A DNA stretch of 52,001 bases from Pseudomonadota bacterium (GTDB lineage: Bacteria; Pseudomonadota; Alphaproteobacteria; Rhizobiales; Hyphomicrobiaceae). Positions 25,364-33,157 of this stretch are shown here, piece by piece; within the stretch, counting starts at the first letter, position 1, and each line of letters starts with the position of its first letter. Made by a program: the position numbers and the translations under genes. The stretch lies in contig JAEZAW010000015.1 in assembly GCA_023430315.1 (NCBI GenBank), positions 1 through 52,001 on the forward strand, in the 5' to 3' direction. The notes under the pieces were generated by a model, which worked only from the letters and a program-made list of their open reading frames with translations, did not search any database and was not told the DNA's origin.

Positions 25364-26748
25364 TGTGCGATCTCCGCCAGTGGACCGAGCAGCCGGAGTG
25401 CCTGCGCCGGCGCAACGAGACGGCCGCCCGCACCGGTGATGCCTTGCGCTGCCAGCCAGGCTTCGAATTCGGGCGCGCGCTTGAGACCGAGGACGTCGCG
25501 TATGTAGAGCTGATCGTGGAACGAGGTCGACTGGTAGTTGAGCATCACATCGTCCGCGCCGGGTATGCCCATGATGTAGCTGACGCCTGCGGCACCGAGC
25601 AGCGTCAGCAGCGTATCCATATCGTCCTGATCGGCTTCGGCGTGGTTGGTGTAGCAGATGTCGCAGCCGAGCGGCACGCCCATGAGCTTGCCGCAGAAGT
25701 GATCCTCGAGCCCGGCGCGCACGATCTGCTTTCCGTCATAGAGATACTCGGGGCCGATGAAGCCGACGACCGTGTTGACGAGAAGCGGCTCGAAGGCCCG
25801 ACAGACGGCGTAGGCGCGCGCTTCGAGCGTTTGCTGGTCGACGTCGTGATGGGCACCTGCGGAAAGCGCCGATCCCTGACCGGTCTCGAAGTACATGACG
25901 TTGTCGCCGATCGCGCCGCGCTTCAGCGAGCGGCCGGCATCAAGGCCTTCGCGGAGAACGGCGAGGTCGATGCCGAAGGACTTGTTCGCAGCTTCGGTGC
26001 CGGCGACTGACTGGAAGACCAGATCGACCGGAACACCGCGATTGATGAGCTCGATGGACGACGTCACATGCGTGAGGACGCACCCCTGTGTCGGGATGGC
26101 GAGGCGCGTGATCAGCTCGTCGAGCATCTTCAGGATATCCGACAGGACCTGCATGTTGTCGGACACAGGATTGATGCCGATCACGGCATCGCCGCAGCCA
26201 TAGGCAAGGCCATCGGCGATGGAGGCTGCGATGCCGCGAAGGTCGTCGGAGGGATGGTTTGGCTGCAGCCGTACGGCCATCGTGCCCGGCAGGCCGATCG
26301 TATTGCGGAAGCGGGTCACGACGCGGCAGCGGCGCGCGACGGCGATGAGATCCTGATTGCGCATGAGCTTGCAGACGGCGGCGGCCATCTCCGGCGTCAC
26401 GCCTGGCGCGATCGCGGATAGCTGCTCGGTCGTTGCCTCCTCGGAGAGGAGCCAGTCACGAAAGGCGCCGACGGTCAGGCTGGCAATCGACTTGAAGGCT
26501 GCTGCGTCGTGCGAGTCCATGATGAGGCGGGTGACCTCGTCCTCGTCGTAGGGCACGACCAGCTCGTTGAGAAAGGTCGTCAACGGCACGTCCGCGAGGG
26601 CCATGCGCGCGGCCACGCTTTCTTCGGCGCTCTCGGCGGCGAGACCTGCTAGCTGATCCCCGGATCGGATCGGCGTCGCCTTGGCCATGAGAACCCTCAG
26701 GCTCTCGAAGACGTAGGCGCGTGTGCCGATGGCGTGACGGTAGCTCAT
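25360..26748 (-). CDS. eutB: Ethanolamine ammonia-lyase large subunit
   Basis: The 462-residue catalytic subunit matches EutB: YRHAIGTRAYVFESLRVLM, LTVGAFRDWLLSEEA, VTRFRNTIGLPGTMAVRLQP, DAVIGINPVSDNMQVL, VGFIGPEYLYDGKQIVRAGL and ICYTNHAEADQDDMDTLL, where NHAEAD carries the substrate-binding Glu. A much longer open frame extends upstream to 27057, but it overlaps the permease gene and reads unlike protein. ATG 26748 gives the family length with a GGAAGGG sequence about 11 nt before it. It lies 160 nt downstream of the TauC/SsuC-type permease gene on the same strand, so it may share the transporter's transcript. Confidence 0.95.
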   Translation of the reverse strand: MSYRHAIGTRAYVFESLRVLMAKATPIRSGDQLAGLAAESAEESVAARMALADVPLTTFLNELVVPYDEDEVTRLIMDSHDAAAFKSIASLTVGAFRDWLLSEEATTEQLSAIAPGVTPEMAAAVCKLMRNQDLIAVARRCRVVTRFRNTIGLPGTMAVRLQPNHPSDDLRGIAASIADGLAYGCGDAVIGINPVSDNMQVLSDILKMLDELITRLAIPTQGCVLTHVTSSIELINRGVPVDLVFQSVAGTEAANKSFGIDLAVLREGLDAGRSLKRGAIGDNVMYFETGQGSALSAGAHHDVDQQTLEARAYAVCRAFEPLLVNTVVGFIGPEYLYDGKQIVRAGLEDHFCGKLMGVPLGCDICYTNHAEADQDDMDTLLTLLGAAGVSYIMGIPGADDVMLNYQSTSFHDQLYIRDVLGLKRAPEFEAWLAAQGITGAGGRLVAPAQALRLLGPLAEIAQ

Positions 26749-26908
26749 AGAGAGGCGCCCTTCCGGACCGGTCGCTTGCTGCTCCTTGCCCGTAGTCTTC
26801 CACGATTGGTGGGTGCGTGACCAGACGGCTGTCCGATCCGATCGAACGAATAAATTGCCGTTTCTGATCAAATAGATGGCAGGACGGCGCGCACGGCCTA
26901 CGCCGCGA

Positions 26909-27754
26909 TCAGTCCTTGCCGCTCCAGTGCACGAGGCGGGCTTCGAGCGCACGCACGATCCTGTCCAGGGTATAGCCCATGATCGCCATAATGAGCACGC
27001 CGACGAGGACAATGTCGGTCGAGAGATACTCGGCAGCCGTGAGCGCCATCCACGCAATGCCCTCGGAGGTGGCCGTCAGCTCCGCGCCAACCAGCATCGT
27101 GACGCCGATTGAAAGCGACACGCGGATGCCGGTGAAGATGCCGGGCAGGCTCGCCGGCAGCACGACGCGCCGGAACACTGTGAGGGTGCCGGCACCCAGA
27201 GCCTGAGCGGCCTGGATCTTCTTCTGGCTCACCGATCGCACGGCCTGCATGGCGCTGATGACGATGATCGGGAAGACGGGCGCAGCGATCACGACGATCT
27301 TCGAGAGATTACCGATGCCGAACCAGATGAGGAACAACGGCAGCAGCGCCAGCTTCGGCACCGGGCGAATGGCCTGGATCGGCGGCTCGATGACGGCGCG
27401 GATCGGTCGGCTCATACCGAGGAGAAGACCGAGCGGAACGCCGACAAGAATGCAGAACGAGAAGGCGGTGGCAAAACGGTAGAAGCTGATGCCGACGTGA
27501 TAGCCGAGACTGCGCCCCTGATAGCCGCCCTCCAGCAGATTCTGGAAAGCCTCGAACACGGCGACCGGAGAGGGCAGGAAGATCGGCTTGATCAGTGGCT
27601 CCCACAGGCCGGAGCCCGTCAGGGCCACCCAGATGCTGAACAGGATCAGAAACGTGAGCGACGTCAGCCAGCGGTCGCGGCGGCCCGCGCGCCGCTCGAG
27701 CGTGGTTTCGTCCAGAGCCTCGATCGGCTGCTCCAGTGCTTTGGACTGCGCCAT
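26909..27754 (-). CDS. TauC/SsuC-type ABC transporter permease
   Basis: The 281-residue inner-membrane permease has about six helices (first near residues 30-50, LTFLILFSIWVALTGSGLW). The EAA loop is QAAQALGAGTLTVFRRVVLPASLPGIFTGIRVSLS, typical of the nitrate/sulfonate/taurine group. Its ATG overlaps the ATPase stop by one base (27754), so the two are co-translated. Family members import taurine, alkanesulfonates, nitrate or thiamine precursors. Adjacent eutBC makes an ethanolamine-related ligand possible, which is inference. Confidence 0.9.
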   Translation of the reverse strand: MAQSKALEQPIEALDETTLERRAGRRDRWLTSLTFLILFSIWVALTGSGLWEPLIKPIFLPSPVAVFEAFQNLLEGGYQGRSLGYHVGISFYRFATAFSFCILVGVPLGLLLGMSRPIRAVIEPPIQAIRPVPKLALLPLFLIWFGIGNLSKIVVIAAPVFPIIVISAMQAVRSVSQKKIQAAQALGAGTLTVFRRVVLPASLPGIFTGIRVSLSIGVTMLVGAELTATSEGIAWMALTAAEYLSTDIVLVGVLIMAIMGYTLDRIVRALEARLVHWSGKD

Positions 27755-28587
27755 CAGGCCGTCGCCTCCAGTCTCTGAGCGCGTTGCGATTCAGACCGCA
27801 GCAGCTCGACGATCTGCCGCTTTGCAGCCGTGAATTCCGGCGTCGCCGCGATCAGCGGATCGGGGCTCTCGCTGAAGCGGGAGAGGAATGCCGCCTTCAC
27901 ACGTCCGGGGCGCGCCGTCATCACCACGATGTGGGTGGCCAGGAACAGGGCTTCCTCGATCGAGTGCGTGATCCAGAGAATGGTCTTGCCGGTACGCCGC
28001 CAGATGCCGCGGATTTCCTCCTGAAGGAGCTCGCGTGTCTGCTGATCGAGTGCGGCGAAGGGCTCGTCCATCAGCAGGATCTCGGGATCGTTGGCGAGTG
28101 CACGGGCGATGCCGACCCGCTGCTGCATGCCGCCCGATAGCTCGTAAGGGTAACGATCGGCAAAGCCGGCGAGCCCGACCATCTCCAGAAGCCCGCGCGC
28201 CTGCTGGCGCGCTTTCTCCGCCGGAATCCCGCATGAGCGCGGGCCGAATGCGACGTTCTCGACCACGCTCATCCAGTTGAAGAGTGCGCCCTGCTGGAAG
28301 ACGACCCCGCGCTCGCGGCCGGGCTTCGTGATGGGCCTGTCGTCGATGAGTGCGCGGCCCGACGTCGGACGCTCGAATCCACCGACGATGTTGAGGAGTG
28401 TCGTCTTCCCGCAGCCTGATGGGCCGACGACACACACGAAATCGCCCGTTCTGACGCTGAGATCGAGCGGCGCCAGCGCCTGAACTGCGTTGGCCCCGGC
28501 GCCGAAGCTCTTGCTCAGATGCTCGACGGCGAGCTTTGCCCCGCTTCGGCGGTCCCGGCCATTTAGATCGAATGGCTCAATGCTCAA
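27754..28587 (-). CDS. TauB/SsuB-type ABC transporter ATP-binding protein
   Basis: The 277-residue ATPase has Walker A VGPSGCGKTTLLNIVGGFE (near residue 55), Q-loop FQQGALFNWMSV, signature LSGGMQQRVGIARAL, Walker B ILLMDEPFAALDQQTR and switch WITHSIEEALFLATHIVVM. All are typical of the nitrate/sulfonate/taurine importer group. It sits between the binding-protein gene (37-nt gap) and the permease gene (1-nt overlap). With these it forms one importer. Confidence 0.92.
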   Translation of the reverse strand: MSIEPFDLNGRDRRSGAKLAVEHLSKSFGAGANAVQALAPLDLSVRTGDFVCVVGPSGCGKTTLLNIVGGFERPTSGRALIDDRPITKPGRERGVVFQQGALFNWMSVVENVAFGPRSCGIPAEKARQQARGLLEMVGLAGFADRYPYELSGGMQQRVGIARALANDPEILLMDEPFAALDQQTRELLQEEIRGIWRRTGKTILWITHSIEEALFLATHIVVMTARPGRVKAAFLSRFSESPDPLIAATPEFTAAKRQIVELLRSESQRAQRLEATA

Positions 28588-28624
28588 GACCCGGCCTCCA
28601 CTTCATCCGTCGATGCGCAAGCGC

Positions 28625-29668
28625 TCAGACCATTTTAGCGACGAACGTGCTGTCGACCAGCGGTCCGAAGTCGGCCGGGATATTCTTGATCTGATCGGCC
28701 TCCTTCAGGAACTCGGCCTGTGAGCGCGCGGCCTTGAGGATGACGGAGTCCTTCGAGCCCGGCTTGCCCATCCATGCGTCCGTGATCTGCTCCTTCGCCG
28801 GGATCGTGTGGGTTGTCTTGATGATCGTGGAAACGACATCCGGCGAAACCTGAAGGAAGGGCGCCATGACGTCGATCACGCTCTGCGGCTCGCTGCGATA
28901 CACGGCGTTGATGCGCTCGAGCTCCTTGAGATAGGCGAGCACGAGATCGGGATGTGCCTTCTTGAAGGCATTGCGGCAGATGATACCGTCGAAAATGATC
29001 GTGCCCTTGGGAATGAGATCGCCGCTCTCGAAGATGATCTTGCCGCCGTCCTTGACCAGATTGCTCAGCACGGGGTTCCAGATGTAGGCGGCATCGATGT
29101 CCTTGCGCTGCCAGGCTGCGGCGATCCCGTCCGGCCGCAAGTTCACCAGCGTCGCGTCCTTTGCCGTGAGGCCGACGGTTTTCATGGCCGACAGCAGAGC
29201 GAAATGGACCGAGGTATTGAAGGGGCAGCCGATCTTCTTACCCTTGAGGTCCTTCAGCTCGGCAATGCCCGCATCGTTGCGAACGGCGAGACACTCGCTC
29301 TCCTTCACGACCTTGTGGACATAGACCATCGACACGTCGAGCCCATTGCAATAGCCGACGATGAGAGGCGTCGAGCCGATATTGCACAAGTCCATGTTGT
29401 TGGCCGCCATGGCCGTGAGGATCTGCGGGCCGGCGCTGACGCCCTGGAACTCCACCGTGACGTTCGAGCCCATGGCCTTCTGCATGGAGCCCGTAGCCTT
29501 CGAGTAGTTCTGCTGATTGGCCGAGGAGAAATGTCCCAGCATGGCCTTGGCCTGCTGCGCGCGTGCGTTCTGTGGCCAGCCGAGCGTTCCGGCTGCCATC
29601 GTCGCGATGCCGAAATTCGCGCCGAGCAGAGCGATCTCACGCCGAGAAAATCCGTGTTTCCTGGTCAT
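28625..29668 (-). CDS. TauA/SsuA-type ABC substrate-binding protein, twin-arginine signal
   Basis: The 347-residue periplasmic binding protein has a signal with adjacent arginines (GFSRREIALLGANFG) and cleavage near NARAQQA at about residue 39. It shows the SsuA/TauA fold: MAANNMDLCNIGSTPLIVGYCNG, LKDLKGKKIGCPFNTSVHFALL, RPDGIAAAWQRKDIDAAYIWNPVLSNL and the domain-swap ending FLKEADQIKNIP. These motifs match the aliphatic sulfonate/taurine group, but no ligand can be assigned. It is the first transporter gene after the IclR regulator on the same strand (82-nt gap). Confidence 0.9.
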   Translation of the reverse strand: MTRKHGFSRREIALLGANFGIATMAAGTLGWPQNARAQQAKAMLGHFSSANQQNYSKATGSMQKAMGSNVTVEFQGVSAGPQILTAMAANNMDLCNIGSTPLIVGYCNGLDVSMVYVHKVVKESECLAVRNDAGIAELKDLKGKKIGCPFNTSVHFALLSAMKTVGLTAKDATLVNLRPDGIAAAWQRKDIDAAYIWNPVLSNLVKDGGKIIFESGDLIPKGTIIFDGIICRNAFKKAHPDLVLAYLKELERINAVYRSEPQSVIDVMAPFLQVSPDVVSTIIKTTHTIPAKEQITDAWMGKPGSKDSVILKAARSQAEFLKEADQIKNIPADFGPLVDSTFVAKMV

Positions 29669-29750
29669 CTGTCGTCTCCATACGCTGATTGAGGCATTCG
29701 AGATGTTCGCTTGCGGGAAGCGTGCGGGTCGAAGTGCACGAATTCACTCA

Positions 29751-30578
29751 TCAGCCGCGTCCAACGGCTGATCTCAGAAGTGTTTCCTGAATGAATGGAA
29801 CAGTGGAAGCGGCGGCGAGGTCTTGCTCGATGCGTTCGGCCGCGGCGCGGAGCGCGGGCACGATCCGATCAAGCCAAGCGCGTGTGACGCGGTAGCTCGG
29901 CGCCGGAACGCATACGCCCGCGACGGCCTTGCCCTCGGGACCATGGATCGGCACAGCCACGCCCGTCACGTCGCTCCGCCATCCACCACGATAGATCGCG
30001 TAGCCGCGCATGCGGATGCGCCGCAGCTCCTTCAGAAGGGCGTCGCGATCGTCGATCGTGCCCGGGGCTTTCTTCTCGAGCTTCGCGGGAAGGCGCGCGA
30101 TCACTTCGTCGTCGCCGAGTGCGGCAAGCAGCACGAGCCCCGTCGATGTCGTGTGGGCGAGATTGCGATCGCCGACGCGCGCATGGACACGTACGGGCTG
30201 CGGGCATTCGATGAGCTGGATGCAAACGGTCTGCGTGCCATCGAGCATGCCGATGTCGGCGCCCTCCGAGACATCGCGTACCAGCTGCGCGAGATGCGGC
30301 GCACCAATGCGCCCGATTTCGAGAGGCTGGGCTCGGCTGCCGATTTCCCATGCCTTGATGCCGATGCGATAGGCCTGGTCGGGAAGGCGCTCGATGAGAC
30401 CGCGCCGGGTGAGCACCGAAAGGAGCTGATGGACATTGGATTTCGAGATGTCGAGCGCGGTCGCGATCTCCGTCAGCTTCATGGGTCGACGGTGCATCAC
30501 GATGCACTCGAGAACGTCCAGACCGCTGTTGAGGCTGGAGCGCGACTTGTTCTCTTTTGCCGAACGAATATTTCCCAT
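29751..30578 (-). CDS. IclR-family transcriptional regulator
   Basis: The 275-residue regulator has an N-terminal winged helix-turn-helix (residues about 15-75: LNSGLDVLECIVMHRRPMKL, ALDISKSNVHQLLSVLTRRGLIER) and a C-terminal IclR effector domain (about 90-260: LAHTTSTGLVLLAALGDDEV, DVTGVAVPIHGPEGKAVAGV). Its start codon overlaps one arm of a perfect 10-bp inverted repeat shared with the divergent PLP-enzyme gene, which suggests autoregulation. The position next to the TauABC-type transporter and eutBC suggests that it controls both directions. The effector is unknown. Confidence 0.9.
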   Translation of the reverse strand: MGNIRSAKENKSRSSLNSGLDVLECIVMHRRPMKLTEIATALDISKSNVHQLLSVLTRRGLIERLPDQAYRIGIKAWEIGSRAQPLEIGRIGAPHLAQLVRDVSEGADIGMLDGTQTVCIQLIECPQPVRVHARVGDRNLAHTTSTGLVLLAALGDDEVIARLPAKLEKKAPGTIDDRDALLKELRRIRMRGYAIYRGGWRSDVTGVAVPIHGPEGKAVAGVCVPAPSYRVTRAWLDRIVPALRAAAERIEQDLAAASTVPFIQETLLRSAVGRG

Positions 30579-30615
30579 TGACGAAACTTAAGGCGGGATG
30601 ATTGTTTTCGTCAAT
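30577..30615. promoter_or_regulatory. Candidate IclR operator (10-bp inverted repeat)
   Basis: ATTGACGAAA (30577-30586) is repeated as its exact complement TTTCGTCAAT (30606-30615), centre to centre 29 bp, in the 66-bp divergent intergenic region. One arm covers the IclR start codon. IclR-family proteins bind as dimers or tetramers to such palindromes, so it is the natural operator for both genes. Confidence 0.55.
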
Positions 30616-30644
30616 CCTGCCGCTTGCACAAGGATCGAGCTGCC

Positions 30645-31892
30645 ATGCGCAAAGAAATGCCTCGCACGGGACGCACGAAGGAGGCTCTCCTCGAGGAAAT
30701 GCGCGCGATGAAAGCAGGCGATACGGACTGGCAGCACGGCCGCGCGCCGCTGTTCGTCTTCAAGGCTACGCAGGAGCTCTACGAGACCAACCGCGCGGCG
30801 TTCTTTGAGTTCTTTACGGAGAACGCGCTTGGCGGACGACGTGCTTTTCCGAGCGTGAAGCGCATGGAGGACGAGGTCGTCGAGATGGCGCTCAGTCTTT
30901 TCAATGCGCCGGCCGACGCGCAAGGCACCATGACGACTGGCGGCACGGAAAGCATCATCCAGGCCGTTCAGGCGTGTCGCGACTGGACGCGCAAGCGGCG
31001 CAAGGCGCCCAAGTTGCGCGGTAATATCGTTGCGGCGGAGTCGGTCCATCCCGCCTTCAACAAGGGCGCCAAGCTCATGGATCTCGAGGTGCGTCGCGCG
31101 CCAGTGGGACCGGATTTCAGAGCCGATCCCATCGCCATGGAAGCGCTCATCGATGATGAGACCATGATGATCGTGGGCTCTGCGCCCTGCTTTCCTTATG
31201 GCGTGATCGACCCTATCGAGGCGCTCGGTGCGCTTGCCGAACGTCGCGGCGTCTGGCTGCACGTCGATGCCTGTGTCGGCGGTTATCTCGCGCCGTTCGC
31301 GAAGATGATCGGTCGCGACATTCCGGCATTCGACTTTAGTGTTCCGGGCGTGAGCTCGATCTCGGCGGATCTCCACAAATTCGGTTTTGCGCCGAAGCCG
31401 GCCTCAACGGTCTTCTATCGGACGCCGGATAAGGCGGAGTTCAACAGCTTCGACTTCAGCGACTGGCCGAACGGTCGGTTTCTGACGCCGACGATCGTTG
31501 GCACGCGCCCCGCGGGCGGTGTTGCCGCGTCGTGGGCCACATTCGAGTTCCTGGGGGTCGAGGGTTACAAGCAGATCGCACGCGATCTGATGTCGTTCAT
31601 CGACGCGTACAAAGCAGGCATTCGCGCGATCGACGGTCTCGAGATCCTCGGCAATCCGCATCTGTCCATCGTCGCCTATGGATCGAAAGAGTTCGACGTC
31701 TTCCGCGTTGCCGAGATCATGCACGCCAAAGGCTGGCTGCCGGGGCTCGTGCAGAAGCCGAAGGCCATTCACCGCATGATGTCGATGATCCATGCGGTAT
31801 CGCTCGACGAGTACCTGGCGGATGTCCGCGCGGCTGTCGGCATCGTGCGCCAGCAGGGTCCTGAGCAGGCCGCGATCAAAGCGACGTACTGA
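30645..31892 (+). CDS. Sphingosine-1-phosphate-lyase-like PLP-dependent decarboxylase (group II)
   Basis: The 415-residue PLP enzyme resembles sphingosine-1-phosphate lyases and related group II decarboxylases. Visible motifs are FPSVKRMEDEVVEMALSLFN, TMTTGGTESIIQAVQACRDW, HPAFNKGAKLM, WLHVDACVGGYLAPF (PLP Asp) and SADLHKFGFAPKPASTVFYR with the Schiff-base Lys. S1P lyases split phosphorylated sphingoid bases to an aldehyde and phosphoethanolamine. Many bacterial members have other amine or amino-acid substrates. No membrane segment is visible at the N-terminus, unlike the eukaryotic enzymes. TTG 30624 is an alternative start; ATG 30645 is preferred. It diverges from the IclR gene around the candidate operator. 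Confidence 0.83.
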   Translation: MRKEMPRTGRTKEALLEEMRAMKAGDTDWQHGRAPLFVFKATQELYETNRAAFFEFFTENALGGRRAFPSVKRMEDEVVEMALSLFNAPADAQGTMTTGGTESIIQAVQACRDWTRKRRKAPKLRGNIVAAESVHPAFNKGAKLMDLEVRRAPVGPDFRADPIAMEALIDDETMMIVGSAPCFPYGVIDPIEALGALAERRGVWLHVDACVGGYLAPFAKMIGRDIPAFDFSVPGVSSISADLHKFGFAPKPASTVFYRTPDKAEFNSFDFSDWPNGRFLTPTIVGTRPAGGVAASWATFEFLGVEGYKQIARDLMSFIDAYKAGIRAIDGLEILGNPHLSIVAYGSKEFDVFRVAEIMHAKGWLPGLVQKPKAIHRMMSMIHAVSLDEYLADVRAAVGIVRQQGPEQAAIKATY

Positions 31893-31950
31893 AGAGCCTG
31901 CATTCAGCAATCTGCCCGCGCGACCCAAGCACCGCAAAGTCTGGCGGCAA

Positions 31951-31968
31951 TCGTCACAGAACTGTAAA
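31951..31968 (+). promoter_or_regulatory. Possible Pho box upstream of ppk2
   Basis: TCGTCAC-AGAA-CTGTAAA gives two Pho-box-like 7-mers at 11-bp spacing, each matching CTGTCAY at about five of seven positions. The orientation is towards ppk2. A TATGGC sequence about 11 nt downstream could serve as -10, as in PhoB-activated promoters. The matches are imperfect. Confidence 0.35.
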
Positions 31969-32123
31969 ATGGCGGCCTTATGGCTCGCGTAGGTGTCGAG
32001 TTTCCTTACGGAGCGCGGCGGTGCGGTCGTGTGCCCGACCATTGTCTCCTCTTCTGTTTATCCGCTCCCGGTCCATGCGTGGGGCCTGCGCAACGCAAAT
32101 CCAGGCCATGGAGTTGAGAAAGC

Positions 32124-33047
32124 ATGAGTAAAGCCCCGTCCGGAAAGCGCAGCGTTCGCCGGAAGATCGCAGCCGAGGCGATGGACAGTTTCGACGAGGA
32201 ACTGGAAATGGAGCTCGACGATGATCGATTGGATCAGCTTCTCTCGGGAACAGCGGAAACGCCGGCCGAAGGCGATCTCGATCGCAAAACCTATTTTCGC
32301 GAGCTGTTCCGGCTGCAAACCGAGCTTGTGAAGCTGCAGGACTGGGTGGCGCACAAGAAGCTCAAGGTCGTGGTCCTCTTCGAAGGGCGCGATGCGGCAG
32401 GCAAGGGTGGTGCCATCAAGCGCATTACTCAGCGTCTCAATCCGCGCGTTTGTCGCGTCGCCGCGCTGCCGGCGCCGAACGAGCGCGAGAAGACGCAGTG
32501 GTACTTCCAGCGCTACGTCGCCCACCTGCCGGCCGGCGGTGAGATCGTCCTGTTCGACCGCTCCTGGTACAATCGGGCCGGCGTCGAGCGAGTCATGGGC
32601 TTCTGCTCCGAAGCCGACGTCGAGGAATTCTTCAAGTCGGTGCCCGAGTTCGAGAGGATGCTCGTGCGCTCCGGCACTATTCTCATCAAGTATTGGTTCT
32701 CGATCACCGATCAGGAGCAGCACCTGCGGTTCCATGTGCGCAACATGGATCCGATCAAGCAGTGGAAGCTGTCGCCCATGGACCTCGAGTCGCGGCGACG
32801 GTGGGAGGATTACACCAGGGCTAAGGAGGCCATGCTGGAGCGTACTCACATTCCGGAGGCGCCCTGGTGGATCGTCGAAGCCGTCGATAAGAAGCGCGCA
32901 CGGCTCAATTGCATTGCTCATCTCCTGGAGCAAATTCCGTACGCCGAAGTCGGACGAGCCCGCGTGGAACTGCCGCAGCGGGTCCATGGTCCGGACTATG
33001 AGCGCAAGTCCATATCCGACGATCTCTACGTCCCCGAGAAGTACTGA
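32124..33047 (+). CDS. ppk2: Polyphosphate kinase 2
   Basis: The 307-residue cytoplasmic enzyme is a single-domain PPK2, which transfers phosphate between polyphosphate and nucleotides. Walker A is GRDAAGKGG at residues 88-96, Walker B is IVLFDRSWYNRAGVE with D145, and the lid region is RFHVRNMDPIKQWKLSPMDLESRRRW. VKLQDWVAHKKLKVVVLFEG precedes the P-loop as usual. An acidic N-terminal tail of about 50 residues is variable in the family. Substrate preference (GDP, ADP or NMP) cannot be decided from the sequence. A possible Pho box about 155 nt upstream fits phosphate control. Confidence 0.94.
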   Translation: MSKAPSGKRSVRRKIAAEAMDSFDEELEMELDDDRLDQLLSGTAETPAEGDLDRKTYFRELFRLQTELVKLQDWVAHKKLKVVVLFEGRDAAGKGGAIKRITQRLNPRVCRVAALPAPNEREKTQWYFQRYVAHLPAGGEIVLFDRSWYNRAGVERVMGFCSEADVEEFFKSVPEFERMLVRSGTILIKYWFSITDQEQHLRFHVRNMDPIKQWKLSPMDLESRRRWEDYTRAKEAMLERTHIPEAPWWIVEAVDKKRARLNCIAHLLEQIPYAEVGRARVELPQRVHGPDYERKSISDDLYVPEKY

Positions 33048-33157
33048 GGGGCAGCCGGACGCATTGGGTACAAATCGCCTTGTTATCGGTGCGATTGGAG
33101 CGCAGCATATCCCTTGCCAAGTTGGATTGAACCAACGGCTATCAGGGAGTTGACGCC

